Source of the DNA: Bacteroidales bacterium
Lineage (GTDB): Bacteria; Bacteroidota; Bacteroidia; Bacteroidales; JAFGXI01
Assembly (NCBI GenBank): GCA_030627705.1
Contig: DAOVTE010000004.1
Coordinates: 1-35,954 of the forward strand
Reading direction: 5' to 3'
Length of the DNA stretch: 35,954 nt
This document shows, piece after piece, positions 9,112 through 17,647 of this stretch. A model generated the notes under the pieces. The model was not told where the DNA came from, searched no databases, and saw only the letters and a program-made list of their open reading frames with translations. The position numbers were made by a program, and so were the translations under genes. Position 1 is the first letter of the stretch. Each line of letters begins with the position of its first letter.

Positions 9112-10086
9112 ATGCTATATCCATTAAAATTTGAGACAATCTTTAAAGAAAAAATCTGGGGTGGTAGTAAAATAAAATCTATACTAGGAAAAGATTATTC
9201 CCCTGCCGAAAATTGTGGAGAAACTTGGGAACTTTCAGGTGTAAACAATGAAGTTTCCGTTGTAAAAAACGGTAACCTTAAAGGAAATACTATTCATGAT
9301 TTAGTAGAAATTTATATGGGAGACCTTGTTGGCGATTCGGTTTACGATAAATTTGGTTTAGAATTTCCTCTGCTAATTAAATTTATTGACGCAAACGATG
9401 TGCTTTCTATTCAAGTTCACCCAGACGATAAGTTAGCAGAAAAAAAACATAATGCATACGGTAAAACAGAAATGTGGTATGTTATGCAAGCAGAGAAAGA
9501 CTCAGAAATTATTGTAGGCTTTAAAAACAATACTAATGAAAATGAATATTTAAAGCATCTAAAAGATAATAGCTTGAAAGATATTCTAAATGTAGAAAAA
9601 GCTAAGACTGGAGATGTTTTTTATATTCCTGCAGGAAGAATTCACGCAATAGGTTCAGGGATTTTACTTTGCGAGATTCAACAAACTTCTGATATTACAT
9701 ATCGAATTTTCGATTGGAACAGGAAAGACAAAAACGGAAACGAACGAGAATTACATACTAAATTTGCAGTAGAAGCCATAGATTATAATACTTACGACGA
9801 TTATAAAATTAAATATTCTAATAAAGAGAACATATCTAACGAGATTGTAGCGTGTAATTATTTTACTACAAATTTTATAGATTTAAGAAATAATACTCAA
9901 AAGGATTATTTCGAAATAGATTCGTTCGTAATATATATATGTTTAGATGGGGAATTTGATATAGTTTATAACGAAATAGAGAAAACTAACATCAGTAAAG
10001 GCGAACTTGTACTTCTTCCAGCAGAGTTAAATGCAATAGAATTACAACCAATAAATAATGCAAAAATTTTAGAAGTTTATATTTAG
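9112..10086 (+). CDS. manA: Class I mannose-6-phosphate isomerase
   Basis: This zinc enzyme interconverts mannose 6-phosphate and fructose 6-phosphate, supplying GDP-mannose and polysaccharide synthesis. The 324-residue short form is typical of Firmicutes and Bacteroidota. Seen: KIWGGSKI near 14-21, the metal-site region IQVHPDDKLAEKKHNAYGKT, EMWYVM, and the second site IPAGRIHAIGSGILLCEIQ followed by SDITYRIFDWNR. The C-terminus is a cupin-like strand region. It lies between the Dabb gene and engB on the same strand with 45- and 18-nt gaps. Confidence 0.92.
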   Translation: MLYPLKFETIFKEKIWGGSKIKSILGKDYSPAENCGETWELSGVNNEVSVVKNGNLKGNTIHDLVEIYMGDLVGDSVYDKFGLEFPLLIKFIDANDVLSIQVHPDDKLAEKKHNAYGKTEMWYVMQAEKDSEIIVGFKNNTNENEYLKHLKDNSLKDILNVEKAKTGDVFYIPAGRIHAIGSGILLCEIQQTSDITYRIFDWNRKDKNGNERELHTKFAVEAIDYNTYDDYKIKYSNKENISNEIVACNYFTTNFIDLRNNTQKDYFEIDSFVIYICLDGEFDIVYNEIEKTNISKGELVLLPAELNAIELQPINNAKILEVYI

Positions 10087-10104
10087 AAAATTTAATTTTA
10101 GAAG

Positions 10105-10707
10105 ATGAAAATAAAGAAAGCAGAATTCGTAATAAGTAATACCGATATTAAAAAATGTCCTACTCCAGATATGCCAGAATACGCATTTATTGGGCGATCT
10201 AATGTTGGAAAATCTACATTAATAAACCTTATTACAGATCGTAAAAGTTTAGCAAAAACATCGGTTAAACCAGGAAAAACACAACTTATAAATCATTTTA
10301 TTATAAACAAAGAGTGGTATCTAGTAGATTTACCAGGCTATGGGTATGCAAAAACATCCAAGTCTCATAGAATGGAATTTCAGAAATATATTAAACAATA
10401 TATTACAAAGCGAGAGAACCTAATGAACCTTTTTGTATTAATAGACTCTCGTCACGATTTAATGAAAATAGATGCAGAGTTTATGCAATGGCTAGGCGAA
10501 AGTGGAGTCCCTTTTTCTATTGTTTTAACAAAAATTGATAAATTATCTAGCTCGCAGTTAAATAAAAACCTTAAAAAGTTTAAACTTGATATGCTTAAGT
10601 CTTGGGAAGATGTTCCTAAAACTTTTGTTACATCATCATTAAATAAACAAGGCAAAGATGAGATATTAAATTTTATAGAAACTGTGAACGAAATGCATAA
10701 TAAATAG
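10105..10707 (+). CDS. engB: Ribosome biogenesis GTPase EngB/YsxC
   Basis: EngB is a TRAFAC GTPase needed for late assembly of the large ribosomal subunit. All G motifs are present: G1 GRSNVGKST at residues 30-38, G2 near KPGKT 56-60, G3 DLPG at 75-78 followed by YGYA, G4 TKID at 142-145, and G5 near VTSSLNKQG. The length of 200 residues is standard. It is the last gene of the plus-strand run, and a strong hairpin follows about 50 nt downstream. Confidence 0.95.
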   Translation: MKIKKAEFVISNTDIKKCPTPDMPEYAFIGRSNVGKSTLINLITDRKSLAKTSVKPGKTQLINHFIINKEWYLVDLPGYGYAKTSKSHRMEFQKYIKQYITKRENLMNLFVLIDSRHDLMKIDAEFMQWLGESGVPFSIVLTKIDKLSSSQLNKNLKKFKLDMLKSWEDVPKTFVTSSLNKQGKDEILNFIETVNEMHNK

Positions 10708-10754
10708 TAATGTTTGGGTAAAACATCTTACAACTGTGAGCATTATTTATAAAA

Positions 10755-10787
10755 AAAAGCCCCAGAACAAAGTGTTCTGAGACTTTT
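10755..10787. terminator. Bidirectional hairpin terminator between engB and the lipoprotein gene
   Basis: Arms AAAAGCCCCAGAACA and TGTTCTGAGACTTTT pair over 13 of 15 positions around a 3-nt AAG loop. The A-rich left flank and T-rich right flank suit termination from both strands, which fits the convergent genes on either side. Confidence 0.8.
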
Positions 10788-10818
10788 GGAATTATTAGGG
10801 ATTAACAATTATGCTTAT

Positions 10819-11601
10819 TTATTGGCAAGTTGTGTCTTCTAAAGTTGCAGTCCAACAATGCCATTCACTATCGCCAAAGTGATTTGGATTTTTTATTCGG
10901 CCATTTTTATTAATGCTGTTCCACTCTATCTCAGTTAAGTTATTTAATTCTACAGCGTAGATATCATAAAATGCATTAAGCGATTGGGCAGGGTCAATTC
11001 CATAAGAAATATATCCTCCATTTCCTGCTGCACCAGAAATAACATTTGTGTATTTAATATCTGCTGTACCAGCTGTAACATCTCTATTCCAAATAATATC
11101 AATATATCCGTCAGAATTTACTGTTGGACTTTGATTTAGCGACCAAGTTCCAGATTTACCATCGATTCTAGATTTTCCTGTGTACCACAAGAAATCAGCG
11201 TATTCGCCAGATTCTGTTAAGTACATTTCCCAAAGAACGTAATCACCATCAATCTCGGCATGTAATGCTGCAGTATGGTTAGAAATAGTGTAAGACCATA
11301 TCCAAGAACCATCATCTTGATATACACCTTCGTGATTAAAAGCTTCTCTAAAAGCAGCAACTGGAATAATCATATTTGCAGTAACAACTAAATTCCATAC
11401 TCCAACATTTAATGATGCATGATTCCAGTTTGCATTAATTGTATCTAAAGATTTATTATTCTTATCAAAATCAGAAAAATCCATCTTGAATGTAGATTCT
11501 GGCGGAATTTCTGGAGTTTCTTCATTTTTCTTATCACAAGATGTATTAAGAATCATTGCCGAAATCAATAGTATTAACGTAATTTTCATGAATTCATTCA
11601 T
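10819..11601 (-). CDS. Secreted lipoprotein of unknown function
   Basis: A 260-residue protein with a type II signal peptide: a hydrophobic run ITLILLISAMILN followed by the lipobox-like NTSC, giving Cys at residue 22, then an acidic and Pro-rich tether. No Asp follows immediately as a simple inner-membrane retention guess; the residues are CDKKNEE, and Bacteroidota often use such acidic tails for surface export. The body is rich in Trp, Tyr, Asn and Gly with alternating beta-strand character (WSYTISNHTAALHAEIDGDY), suggesting an all-beta domain. A second ATG 12 nt in (11589) gives an equally good signal peptide. It is a single gene between terminator and rpsF; no domain is recognised. Confidence 0.8.
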   Translation of the reverse strand: MNEFMKITLILLISAMILNTSCDKKNEETPEIPPESTFKMDFSDFDKNNKSLDTINANWNHASLNVGVWNLVVTANMIIPVAAFREAFNHEGVYQDDGSWIWSYTISNHTAALHAEIDGDYVLWEMYLTESGEYADFLWYTGKSRIDGKSGTWSLNQSPTVNSDGYIDIIWNRDVTAGTADIKYTNVISGAAGNGGYISYGIDPAQSLNAFYDIYAVELNNLTEIEWNSINKNGRIKNPNHFGDSEWHCWTATLEDTTCQ

Positions 11602-11788
11602 CCTAAATATTTTGTAATTTGTATATTTATAATTTTAATACACAAAATATGGATTTAACCCTTATTAATATTAATTTTTTTTAATTTCTGTAATTATAAA
11701 TTATATACAGTAACATAAGTTATAAAAGTAAAAGTTACCATAAAATTATATAAAAATAAAAATCTGATAATTAATAGAAAGATAAAAA

Positions 11789-11818
11789 TTGTTATTAACT
11801 AAAATTTTATTAATTTTG
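11789..11818 (+). promoter_or_regulatory. Promoter for rpsF-rpsR-rplI
   Basis: TTG at 11789-11791 and TAATTTTG at 11811-11818 are separated by 19 nt. This fits the Bacteroidota pattern TTTG-N19-TAnnTTTG with one base short in the -33 element. The box ends 27 nt before the rpsF ATG. Confidence 0.6.
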
Positions 11819-11845
11819 CAGTCCAAATAAATAAATTTAATAATT

Positions 11846-12205
11846 ATGTTAAACCATTACGAAACCGTTTTCATTTTAACTCCCGTTTTATCTGATAATC
11901 AGGTAAAGGAGACGGTAAAGAAGTTTAAAGACATAATGTCTAAGAACAGTGCAAAGATTGTGCACGACGAAAATTGGGGACTAAAGAAATTAGCCTATCC
12001 AATTCAAAAAAAATCAACTGGTTTTTACTCTTTAATTCAATTCGACGCAGAAGGCGATTTTATTGAGAAACTAGAAACTGAATTTAGAAGAGACGAAAAA
12101 GTAATTCGTTTTTTAACTTTCAGACTAGATAAAGAAGCATTTTTATATGCCGATAAGAGAAAAAATAAATTAAAAGAGTCTAAAACAAATAAAGAGGAGA
12201 AATAA
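11846..12205 (+). CDS. rpsF: 30S ribosomal protein bS6
   Basis: bS6 sits on the platform of the small subunit next to bS18. The start [22 protein letters not shown], the central [20 protein letters not shown] and [16 protein letters not shown] are the family signatures. The 119 residues include a lysine-rich tail. It heads the conserved rpsF-rpsR-rplI operon. No Shine-Dalgarno sequence precedes it, in contrast to the next two genes. Confidence 0.97.
   Translation: MLNHYETVFILTPVLSDNQVKETVKKFKDIMSKNSAKIVHDENWGLKKLAYPIQKKSTGFYSLIQFDAEGDFIEKLETEFRRDEKVIRFLTFRLDKEAFLYADKRKNKLKESKTNKEEK
12194..12199 (+). promoter_or_regulatory. Shine-Dalgarno sequence GAGGAG of rpsR
   Basis: GAGGAG lies 9 nt before the rpsR ATG, within the last codons of rpsF. 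Almost no other gene in the window has such a purine-rich site, so it is likely functional rather than background. Confidence 0.7.
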
Positions 12206-12208
12206 ATT

Positions 12209-12475
12209 ATGGCGCAAGATCAAGAAATTCGTTATTTAACTCCAGTATCTGTTGATGTTAAAAAGAAAAAATACTGTAGATTTAAGAAAAATAAAATTAA
12301 ATATATAGATTATAAAGATCCTATATTTTTAAGAAAATTCTTAAATGAGCAAGGAAAAATATTACCACGCAGAATTACTGGTACATCATTAAAATTTCAA
12401 CGTAAAGTTGCTCAAGCTGTGAAACGTTCAAGACATATTGCACTATTGCCATATGTTACTGATATGATGAAATAA
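12209..12475 (+). CDS. rpsR: 30S ribosomal protein bS18
   Basis: bS18 pairs with bS6 on the 30S platform. Signatures: [17 protein letters not shown] near 22-38, [20 protein letters not shown] near 41-60, and [18 protein letters not shown]. The C-terminus VTDMMK resembles other Bacteroidota bS18. The length of 88 is normal. It follows rpsF by 3 nt and is preceded by a strong Shine-Dalgarno sequence. Confidence 0.97.
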   Translation: MAQDQEIRYLTPVSVDVKKKKYCRFKKNKIKYIDYKDPIFLRKFLNEQGKILPRRITGTSLKFQRKVAQAVKRSRHIALLPYVTDMMK

Positions 12476-12479
12476 AAAT

Positions 12480-12485
12480 AGGAGG
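12480..12485 (+). promoter_or_regulatory. Shine-Dalgarno sequence AGGAGG of rplI
   Basis: A perfect AGGAGG is spaced 7 nt from the rplI ATG. It is the strongest ribosome-binding site in the window and stands out in a genome that seldom uses them. Confidence 0.8.
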
Positions 12486-12492
12486 AAAAATT

Positions 12493-12936
12493 ATGCAAGT
12501 TATATTAAAACAAGATATACCAAATTTAGGTTATAAAAATGATATCATTAATGTAAAATCAGGTTATGGTAGAAATTTTTTAATTCCCAAGGGACGTGCT
12601 ATTTTAGCAACCGAAACTGCAAAGAAAGTATATGCAGAGAATGTGAAACAAAGAGCTCATAAAGAAGAAAAAATTAAGAATGATGCTTTAGCTGTTGCTA
12701 AACAATTAGAAAATTCTGTTTTATCTATTGGTGCAAAAACAAGTACTACAGGCAAAATATTTGGCTCTGTAAACACAATTCAAATTGCTGAAGCAATTTC
12801 TAAATTAGGACTTACAGTAGACAGAAGAAATATCAAAATTTCTGGTGATATAAAAGAAGTTGGTAAATATGCTGCTTCTGTTAAACTTCATAAAGAAGTT
12901 AAAGTAGATATAGAATTTGAAGTAGTTGCTGAGTAA
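12493..12936 (+). CDS. rplI: 50S ribosomal protein bL9
   Basis: bL9 binds 23S rRNA near the L1 stalk. The N-terminal RNA-binding domain has MQVILKQDIPNLGYKNDI and VKSGYGRNFLIPKGRA, followed by the long connecting helix (about 40-75) and the C-terminal domain with TTGKIFGSVNTIQIAEAI. The 147-residue length is standard. A perfect hairpin terminator follows 25 nt after the stop. Confidence 0.97.
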   Translation: MQVILKQDIPNLGYKNDIINVKSGYGRNFLIPKGRAILATETAKKVYAENVKQRAHKEEKIKNDALAVAKQLENSVLSIGAKTSTTGKIFGSVNTIQIAEAISKLGLTVDRRNIKISGDIKEVGKYAASVKLHKEVKVDIEFEVVAE

Positions 12937-12961
12937 TCAGGCTGCTTTATTGTTAAAATAT

Positions 12962-12998
12962 AAAAGCTGTTTTATTTTAAATAAAACAGCTTTTTTTT
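12962..12998 (+). terminator. Rho-independent terminator of the rpsF-rpsR-rplI operon
   Basis: A perfect 16-bp inverted repeat (AAAAGCTGTTTTATTT and its complement) centred on 12978 is followed by a run of T to 12998. The A-rich left side could also serve ndk from the opposite strand. Confidence 0.88.
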
Positions 12999-13050
12999 GT
13001 TAATCTGTCAGTCAACCTATTTATAGTACGCCACAAATTTATTAATTATT

Positions 13051-13467
13051 TTAAAATCTTTCAGTTTTAGAAAAATGAAAATCTGCCTCAATAATAGCAT
13101 TTTCATCACTATCTGAGCCGTGAACAGCATTATTCTGAATAGATTCTGCAAAAATCTTTCTTATTGTTCCTTCTGCTGCTTCTGTTGGATTTGTTGCTCC
13201 TATTAATTTTCTAAAATCTTCTACTGCATTTTCTTTTTCGAGAATAGCAGCTACAATAGGACCCGATGTCATAAATTCTACAAGTTCTCCATAAAATGGT
13301 CTCTCTTTATGAACTTCGTAAAAAGCCATTGCTTGGGCTTCTGATAGTTCTGTGTATTTCATTGCACGAATTGTAAAGCCTGCATCGTTTATTTTTGCTA
13401 ATATTGGACCAATATTGTTGTTTTTTACAGCATCTGGCTTAATCATTGTAAATGTAATATTACTCAT
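13051..13467 (-). CDS. ndk: Nucleoside diphosphate kinase
   Basis: Ndk balances NTP pools by moving the gamma phosphate through a phosphohistidine. The catalytic H116 is in [17 protein letters not shown] at residues 6-14, [11 protein letters not shown] near 56-66 and GPIVAAILE near 69-77 are family motifs. The length of 138 is typical. It is transcribed away from mnmD with a TATATTTG box 22 nt before its ATG, so it may have its own promoter. Confidence 0.96.
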   Translation of the reverse strand: MSNITFTMIKPDAVKNNNIGPILAKINDAGFTIRAMKYTELSEAQAMAFYEVHKERPFYGELVEFMTSGPIVAAILEKENAVEDFRKLIGATNPTEAAEGTIRKIFAESIQNNAVHGSDSDENAIIEADFHFSKTERF

Positions 13468-13489
13468 AGATCTTTCTTTTAATTTTATA

Positions 13490-13497
13490 CAAATATA
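13490..13497 (-). promoter_or_regulatory. Candidate -7 box (TATATTTG) for ndk
   Basis: Read on the minus strand, TATATTTG fits TAnnTTTG and lies 22 nt before the ndk ATG, in the short gap after mnmD. No clear -33 element was found. Confidence 0.4.
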
Positions 13498-13504
13498 TAA
13501 TTTA

Positions 13505-14167
13505 TTATTTAATTGCTCTTAGCATATGTCTTTTTCCTGGAGGTCCATCTATTATTTCTACTTTAAAACCTATGCTTTTTAATAACCTTTTTACTTCTCC
13601 TTTTACCGAATAAGTAACAAGAATACCTCCTATATTTATTTGATTATATATATTGTTAAATATTTCTTTTGACCAAAGTTTTGGTTGTACATCAGGTGCA
13701 AAAGCATCAAAGTATACTAAATCAAAATTAATATCTGTTTCAAAGGTTTTTATATCTGCTTTATATTTTATAAGGCTAAAATTCTTGTCAATAATAATTT
13801 TAGAATTCCATATATTAGAATTTATTAAATCATAAACTTCTTTATTTATTATTGTGCCATTATAGTTAAGTGTATCAATTTCTTGTTGATTTAAAGGATA
13901 TTTTTCTACAGCATAATAATTTACAGTTTTATTTAATTCTTTAGAATTAATATAAGTTAGAATAGTGTTTAATCCTGTTCCAAAACCAACTTCGAAAATA
14001 TTTATATGATTATTTTTTATTTGTTCGAAACCATTTTTAATATATATATGATTAGACTCTTGAATAGCACCGTGCGTAGAGTGATAATTCTCGTTTAATT
14101 CTGGAATAAAAATAGAGCTCGAATTATCATCTGTTTTAATAATTATTCTGTTTAAGTAATCTCTCAT
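13505..14167 (-). CDS. mnmD: Stand-alone tRNA U34 methyltransferase MnmD
   Basis: MnmD methylates the nm5 group of wobble uridine to mnm5(s2)U using S-adenosylmethionine. Here it is the single-domain form, not fused to the MnmC oxidase. Seen: [13 protein letters not shown] near 26-38, the SAM-binding [10 protein letters not shown] near 58-67, D154 in [16 protein letters not shown], and the end [17 protein letters not shown] plus [11 protein letters not shown]. The length is 220 residues. Ndk follows 37 nt downstream on the same strand. Confidence 0.9.
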   Translation of the reverse strand: MRDYLNRIIIKTDDNSSSIFIPELNENYHSTHGAIQESNHIYIKNGFEQIKNNHINIFEVGFGTGLNTILTYINSKELNKTVNYYAVEKYPLNQQEIDTLNYNGTIINKEVYDLINSNIWNSKIIIDKNFSLIKYKADIKTFETDINFDLVYFDAFAPDVQPKLWSKEIFNNIYNQINIGGILVTYSVKGEVKRLLKSIGFKVEIIDGPPGKRHMLRAIK

Positions 14168-14201
14168 TTTGTGTTTATTTTATCAAAAATAACTAATTTT
14201 G
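14168..14201 (+). promoter_or_regulatory. Candidate promoter for the PorE-like gene
   Basis: TTTG (14168-14171) and TAATTTTG (14194-14201) are 22 nt apart, within the range of Bacteroidota promoters, though a little long. The implied leader is about 75 nt. A nearer imperfect box (TTAATTTG) lies just before the gene. Confidence 0.35.
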
Positions 14202-14283
14202 TTTATTGTAAATATATAAATGTAAAACAATATTAATATAATTAATTCGTTAGCTTAAATTACCTTTAATTTGTAAAATTAGA

Positions 14284-16377
14284 ATGATTAAATCAAAAAT
14301 AGTATATATATTAGTAATTACTTTGTTATCGCTAAATACTTTTTCGCAAAGTAGAAAAGCTAAAAGAGCAGATATGCATTTTGAGTCTAAGGAATATTTT
14401 CTTGCTTTAGATTTATATAAGGAAGCTTATAAAGATTCTAAAGATAAACCAGAGAAAGCATATCTTACATTCAGGTTAGCAGAGTGCTATAGATTTATCA
14501 ACAATACAAAAAAAGCAGAAATTAAATATAAAAGTTGTATTAAAAAACAATACTCGAACCCAATAGCTGTTCTTTATTTTGCAGATATGCTAAAGAAGAA
14601 CGAGAAATATACAGAAGCTGTAGAACAGTATGCTGCCTATGTTAAGTTAATACCAGATGATATAAGAGGTACTATGGGATTAGAATCGTGTGAACTAGCA
14701 GAAAAATGGAGAGCTACTCCTACGCGATATATGATTGCAAATATTAAAGAATTTAATACAAAAGAAATGGAGTTTACTCCAGCTTATGTAAGCGACGACT
14801 ATAAAGAACTTTATTTTACATCTACAAGAAAGAAAGACAACTTTACAAAATTTAATAATGTTTCTGGTCAGAATTTTACTGATATTTTCTCGTCTAAATT
14901 AGATAGAAAAGGGGAGTGGAGCGAGCCAGAACCAGTTGTAGACACAATAAATTCTCCTTATGATGAAGGCTCGCCTTCTATGTCGTCTGATTACAGAAGT
15001 ATGTATTTTACTAGGTGTAGAGTAAAAAGAGGCGAGTTATTAGGTTGTCAAATATTTAAAGGAGTGCGTTCTGCTGGCGAGGATTGGTCATCAACTGAAA
15101 TGATGCAAATAGTTGACGATAGCATAAACGTTGGACATCCAGCTATTTCTAAAGACGAATTAACCATGTATTTTGTTGCAACAATGGCAAGAGGCTATGG
15201 GCAAACAGATATTTATAAAGTAGTGCGTAAAACTAAAGGTGGGAGATGGGGAAGCCCGATAAACCTTGGCCCAGATATTAATACTATCGGAAACGAAGTT
15301 TATCCTTTTATTAGAGAAGATGGAACATTATTCTTTTCCTCTGATTATCATCTGGGAATGGGAGGTTTAGATATTTTTAAAGCAACGAAAAATGGTAAAA
15401 AATCTTGGAAAATAGAAAATGTAAAATATCCTATAAATTCGTATTCAGATGATTTTGCTATTATTTTTAAAGGAAACGAAGAAGAAGGCTTTTTTACCTC
15501 GACTAGAAAAATTACAGAATTACCAACAGACCCACCAACAATAATTAGAGGGAAAGGTGGCGACGATATATATTCGTTTATTTTACCTCCAATAAATTTT
15601 GTTTTAGAAGGAACAATAAAAGATGAATCTACAGATGAACCAATAGATGGAGCGACTATTAAATTTTATGGTAGCGATGGAACAGATATAACACTAACGA
15701 CTGATTCTTTGGGTGAATATAAATATAGATTGAGCTCTGAAACCGATTACGTATTTAAAGTCTCAAAAAAAGGATATTTAAATGGAAAGGGTAAGGAAAC
15801 TACTGAAACACAAATTTATAGCAAAACTTTTGAAAATAATATTTATTTATCGCAAATAGATAAGCCTGTAGAAATTCAAAATATACTTTACGATTTTGGT
15901 AAATGGGAATTACGAGAAGAATCTAAGCCTGCACTTGAGAAACTTGTTGATGTGTTAAAAAATAATCCTAATATTACAATAGAGCTTGGCTCGCATACAG
16001 ATAAAGTTGGAGAAGCAAAAGCGAATATAATATTATCGCAAAAACGAGCACAAGCAGTTATTGATTATTTAATAGAATACGGAATAAACAAGGATAGATT
16101 AACAGCAAAAGGTTATGGCGAGAGTGTACCTAAAATCTTAAATCTTAGAATTGCAAAAGAATCTAGATTTGAATATGGAGATACAATGAACCTTGAATTT
16201 GTAAATACACTCGAAGTAAATTTAAAAAACTACATTGCAACAACTGAAGATTTAGAAGAGAAAAAAGTTAAAAAAATGGCGGTTCTACAAGCTAGAATAG
16301 ACGAGGCAAATCAAATTAACCGTAGAACCGAGTTTAAAGTAATTTCAACAAAATATATTTCGGAAATTGATTGGTAG
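14284..16377 (+). CDS. PorE-like OmpA-family protein with TPR, PD40 propeller and carboxypeptidase-regulatory domains
   Basis: A 697-residue exported protein with a signal peptide ending near NTFSQ (residue 22). Domains in order: TPR helices (about 25-145), a PD40/WD40-like beta-propeller (about 150-435, repeats such as ELYFTSTR, SMYFTRCR, TMYFVAT, TLFFSSDYHLGMGGLDIF), a carboxypeptidase-regulatory beta-sandwich (about 440-530, LEGTIKDESTDEPIDGATI), and a peptidoglycan-binding OmpA domain (about 535-690, ILYDFGKW, GSHTDKVGE, NRRTEFKV). This order matches PorE, which anchors the T9SS ring to peptidoglycan. There is no lipobox. About 50 residues are inserted between GYGES and NRRTEF in the OmpA domain. 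Paralogues with this layout are common in Bacteroidota, so the exact role in T9SS is not certain. Confidence 0.8.
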   Translation: MIKSKIVYILVITLLSLNTFSQSRKAKRADMHFESKEYFLALDLYKEAYKDSKDKPEKAYLTFRLAECYRFINNTKKAEIKYKSCIKKQYSNPIAVLYFADMLKKNEKYTEAVEQYAAYVKLIPDDIRGTMGLESCELAEKWRATPTRYMIANIKEFNTKEMEFTPAYVSDDYKELYFTSTRKKDNFTKFNNVSGQNFTDIFSSKLDRKGEWSEPEPVVDTINSPYDEGSPSMSSDYRSMYFTRCRVKRGELLGCQIFKGVRSAGEDWSSTEMMQIVDDSINVGHPAISKDELTMYFVATMARGYGQTDIYKVVRKTKGGRWGSPINLGPDINTIGNEVYPFIREDGTLFFSSDYHLGMGGLDIFKATKNGKKSWKIENVKYPINSYSDDFAIIFKGNEEEGFFTSTRKITELPTDPPTIIRGKGGDDIYSFILPPINFVLEGTIKDESTDEPIDGATIKFYGSDGTDITLTTDSLGEYKYRLSSETDYVFKVSKKGYLNGKGKETTETQIYSKTFENNIYLSQIDKPVEIQNILYDFGKWELREESKPALEKLVDVLKNNPNITIELGSHTDKVGEAKANIILSQKRAQAVIDYLIEYGINKDRLTAKGYGESVPKILNLRIAKESRFEYGDTMNLEFVNTLEVNLKNYIATTEDLEEKKVKKMAVLQARIDEANQINRRTEFKVISTKYISEIDW

Positions 16378-16587
16378 GGTTTAATTATATGGCAATAAGG
16401 TGCCGCAGGCTAAATCATATAGAAACTAATTTGTTTAATAATTTTTATATCTAACTTATAAAAAACAACAATTCGTATATCAATAATAAAGAGAAATTGT
16501 TCTTAGTTTCTGCTTTAATCAAAAAAAATAAATTAACGACAAAAGTCCTGTTTTTTTCAAAATAGATGCTTTTATTTTGCATAGATA

Positions 16588-17646
16588 ATGAAACCAGATA
16601 ATAACAGATTATTAGAAAAATTAGCATCAGCGTCCGAAGCTCTGGAATTAATAGAAAAAAAATTTAAATTTCTTTTTGATTATAGTAGTGATGAGATTTT
16701 TGTTAGCGATTTAAAAGGAAACTTCTTAGAAGTTAATCAAGTTGCTTGCGATAGCCTTGGTTATACCAAGAAAGAAATGCTTAGCATGAATTTTAAAAGC
16801 ATTAAAACTCCAAAGTATAGAGAATTTGTGCTAATAAATATAAAGAAAATATTAAAAAAAAAACGATATACATACGAATCTAAACACATTACTAAAGACG
16901 GCAAAATCTTTTCGGTAGAAATGAAAAGTAGAATTATAGATTATTACGGAGAAACTGCAATAATAAGTGTTGCCCGTGATATTTCGGAAAGAAAAGAACT
17001 AGAAAATAAAATTCTGCATACAATAATCGTAACCGAAGAAAAAGAACGAAAACGTTTTGCAAATGATTTACACGATGGATTAAGTCCAATACTTTCAGCA
17101 ATAAAATTATATACTGATTTACTTAAAAAAGATAGTTTTAAACAAACTAGTAAAGAAGAAATATTAAGTAATATTGAGGAACTTGTAGAATTATCAATAT
17201 CTAGTGCAAAAGAAATTTCGAATAACATTACTCCTAGTATCTTACACGACTTTGGATTATCAAAAGCAATAGAAAGGTTTTGCGTTTTTATAGACAATAC
17301 AAAATCAATAAATATTACTACCAAAACTAACGAATATAAATTCTCGGAAAGAAGTATAGAAGAAAGTATTCTATATCAAACCACAAAAGAGCTTATTAAT
17401 AATACATTAAAACACGCATCAGCAAAAAATATAAGATTAGAACTTAAGAGTAGCGATAATCTAATTATTATGCATTATAGCGACGATGGAATTGGTCTAA
17501 ATTTAAAAGACCACCTTAAAAATAGTTCAGGTTTAGGCTTAAATAATATAATTAATAAAATTAAATCGATAAAAGGAAACTGCGATTTTTACAACGGAAA
17601 AAATGCAGGAATGAAAGTTCTAATATCAGTAAAACTTAATAAATAA
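16588..17646 (+). CDS. Soluble PAS-domain histidine kinase (HisKA_3/NarX type)
   Basis: A 352-residue cytoplasmic kinase without membrane segments. A short helix leads to a PAS domain (about 20-135; FDYSSDEIFVSDLKGNFLEVN, ITKDGKIFSVEM, VARDISERKELE). The dimerisation/phospho-acceptor region holds H162 in RFANDLHDGLSP, the HisKA_3 pattern. The ATPase domain (about 250-350) has ELINNTLKHASA, DDGIGL and GLGLNNI. The gene ends 1 nt before the NarL-type regulator, which is its obvious partner. The PAS domain shows no clear haem or flavin ligand. The 210-bp region upstream is AT-rich and carries a short GC-richer patch (GGTGCCGCAGGC) of unknown origin. Confidence 0.9.
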   Translation: MKPDNNRLLEKLASASEALELIEKKFKFLFDYSSDEIFVSDLKGNFLEVNQVACDSLGYTKKEMLSMNFKSIKTPKYREFVLINIKKILKKKRYTYESKHITKDGKIFSVEMKSRIIDYYGETAIISVARDISERKELENKILHTIIVTEEKERKRFANDLHDGLSPILSAIKLYTDLLKKDSFKQTSKEEILSNIEELVELSISSAKEISNNITPSILHDFGLSKAIERFCVFIDNTKSINITTKTNEYKFSERSIEESILYQTTKELINNTLKHASAKNIRLELKSSDNLIIMHYSDDGIGLNLKDHLKNSSGLGLNNIINKIKSIKGNCDFYNGKNAGMKVLISVKLNK

Positions 17647-17647
17647 T

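Noticed and set aside
16572-16579. TTATTTTG as promoter of the PAS kinase
   Set aside because: One mismatch, no -33 element, and only 8 nt to the ATG.
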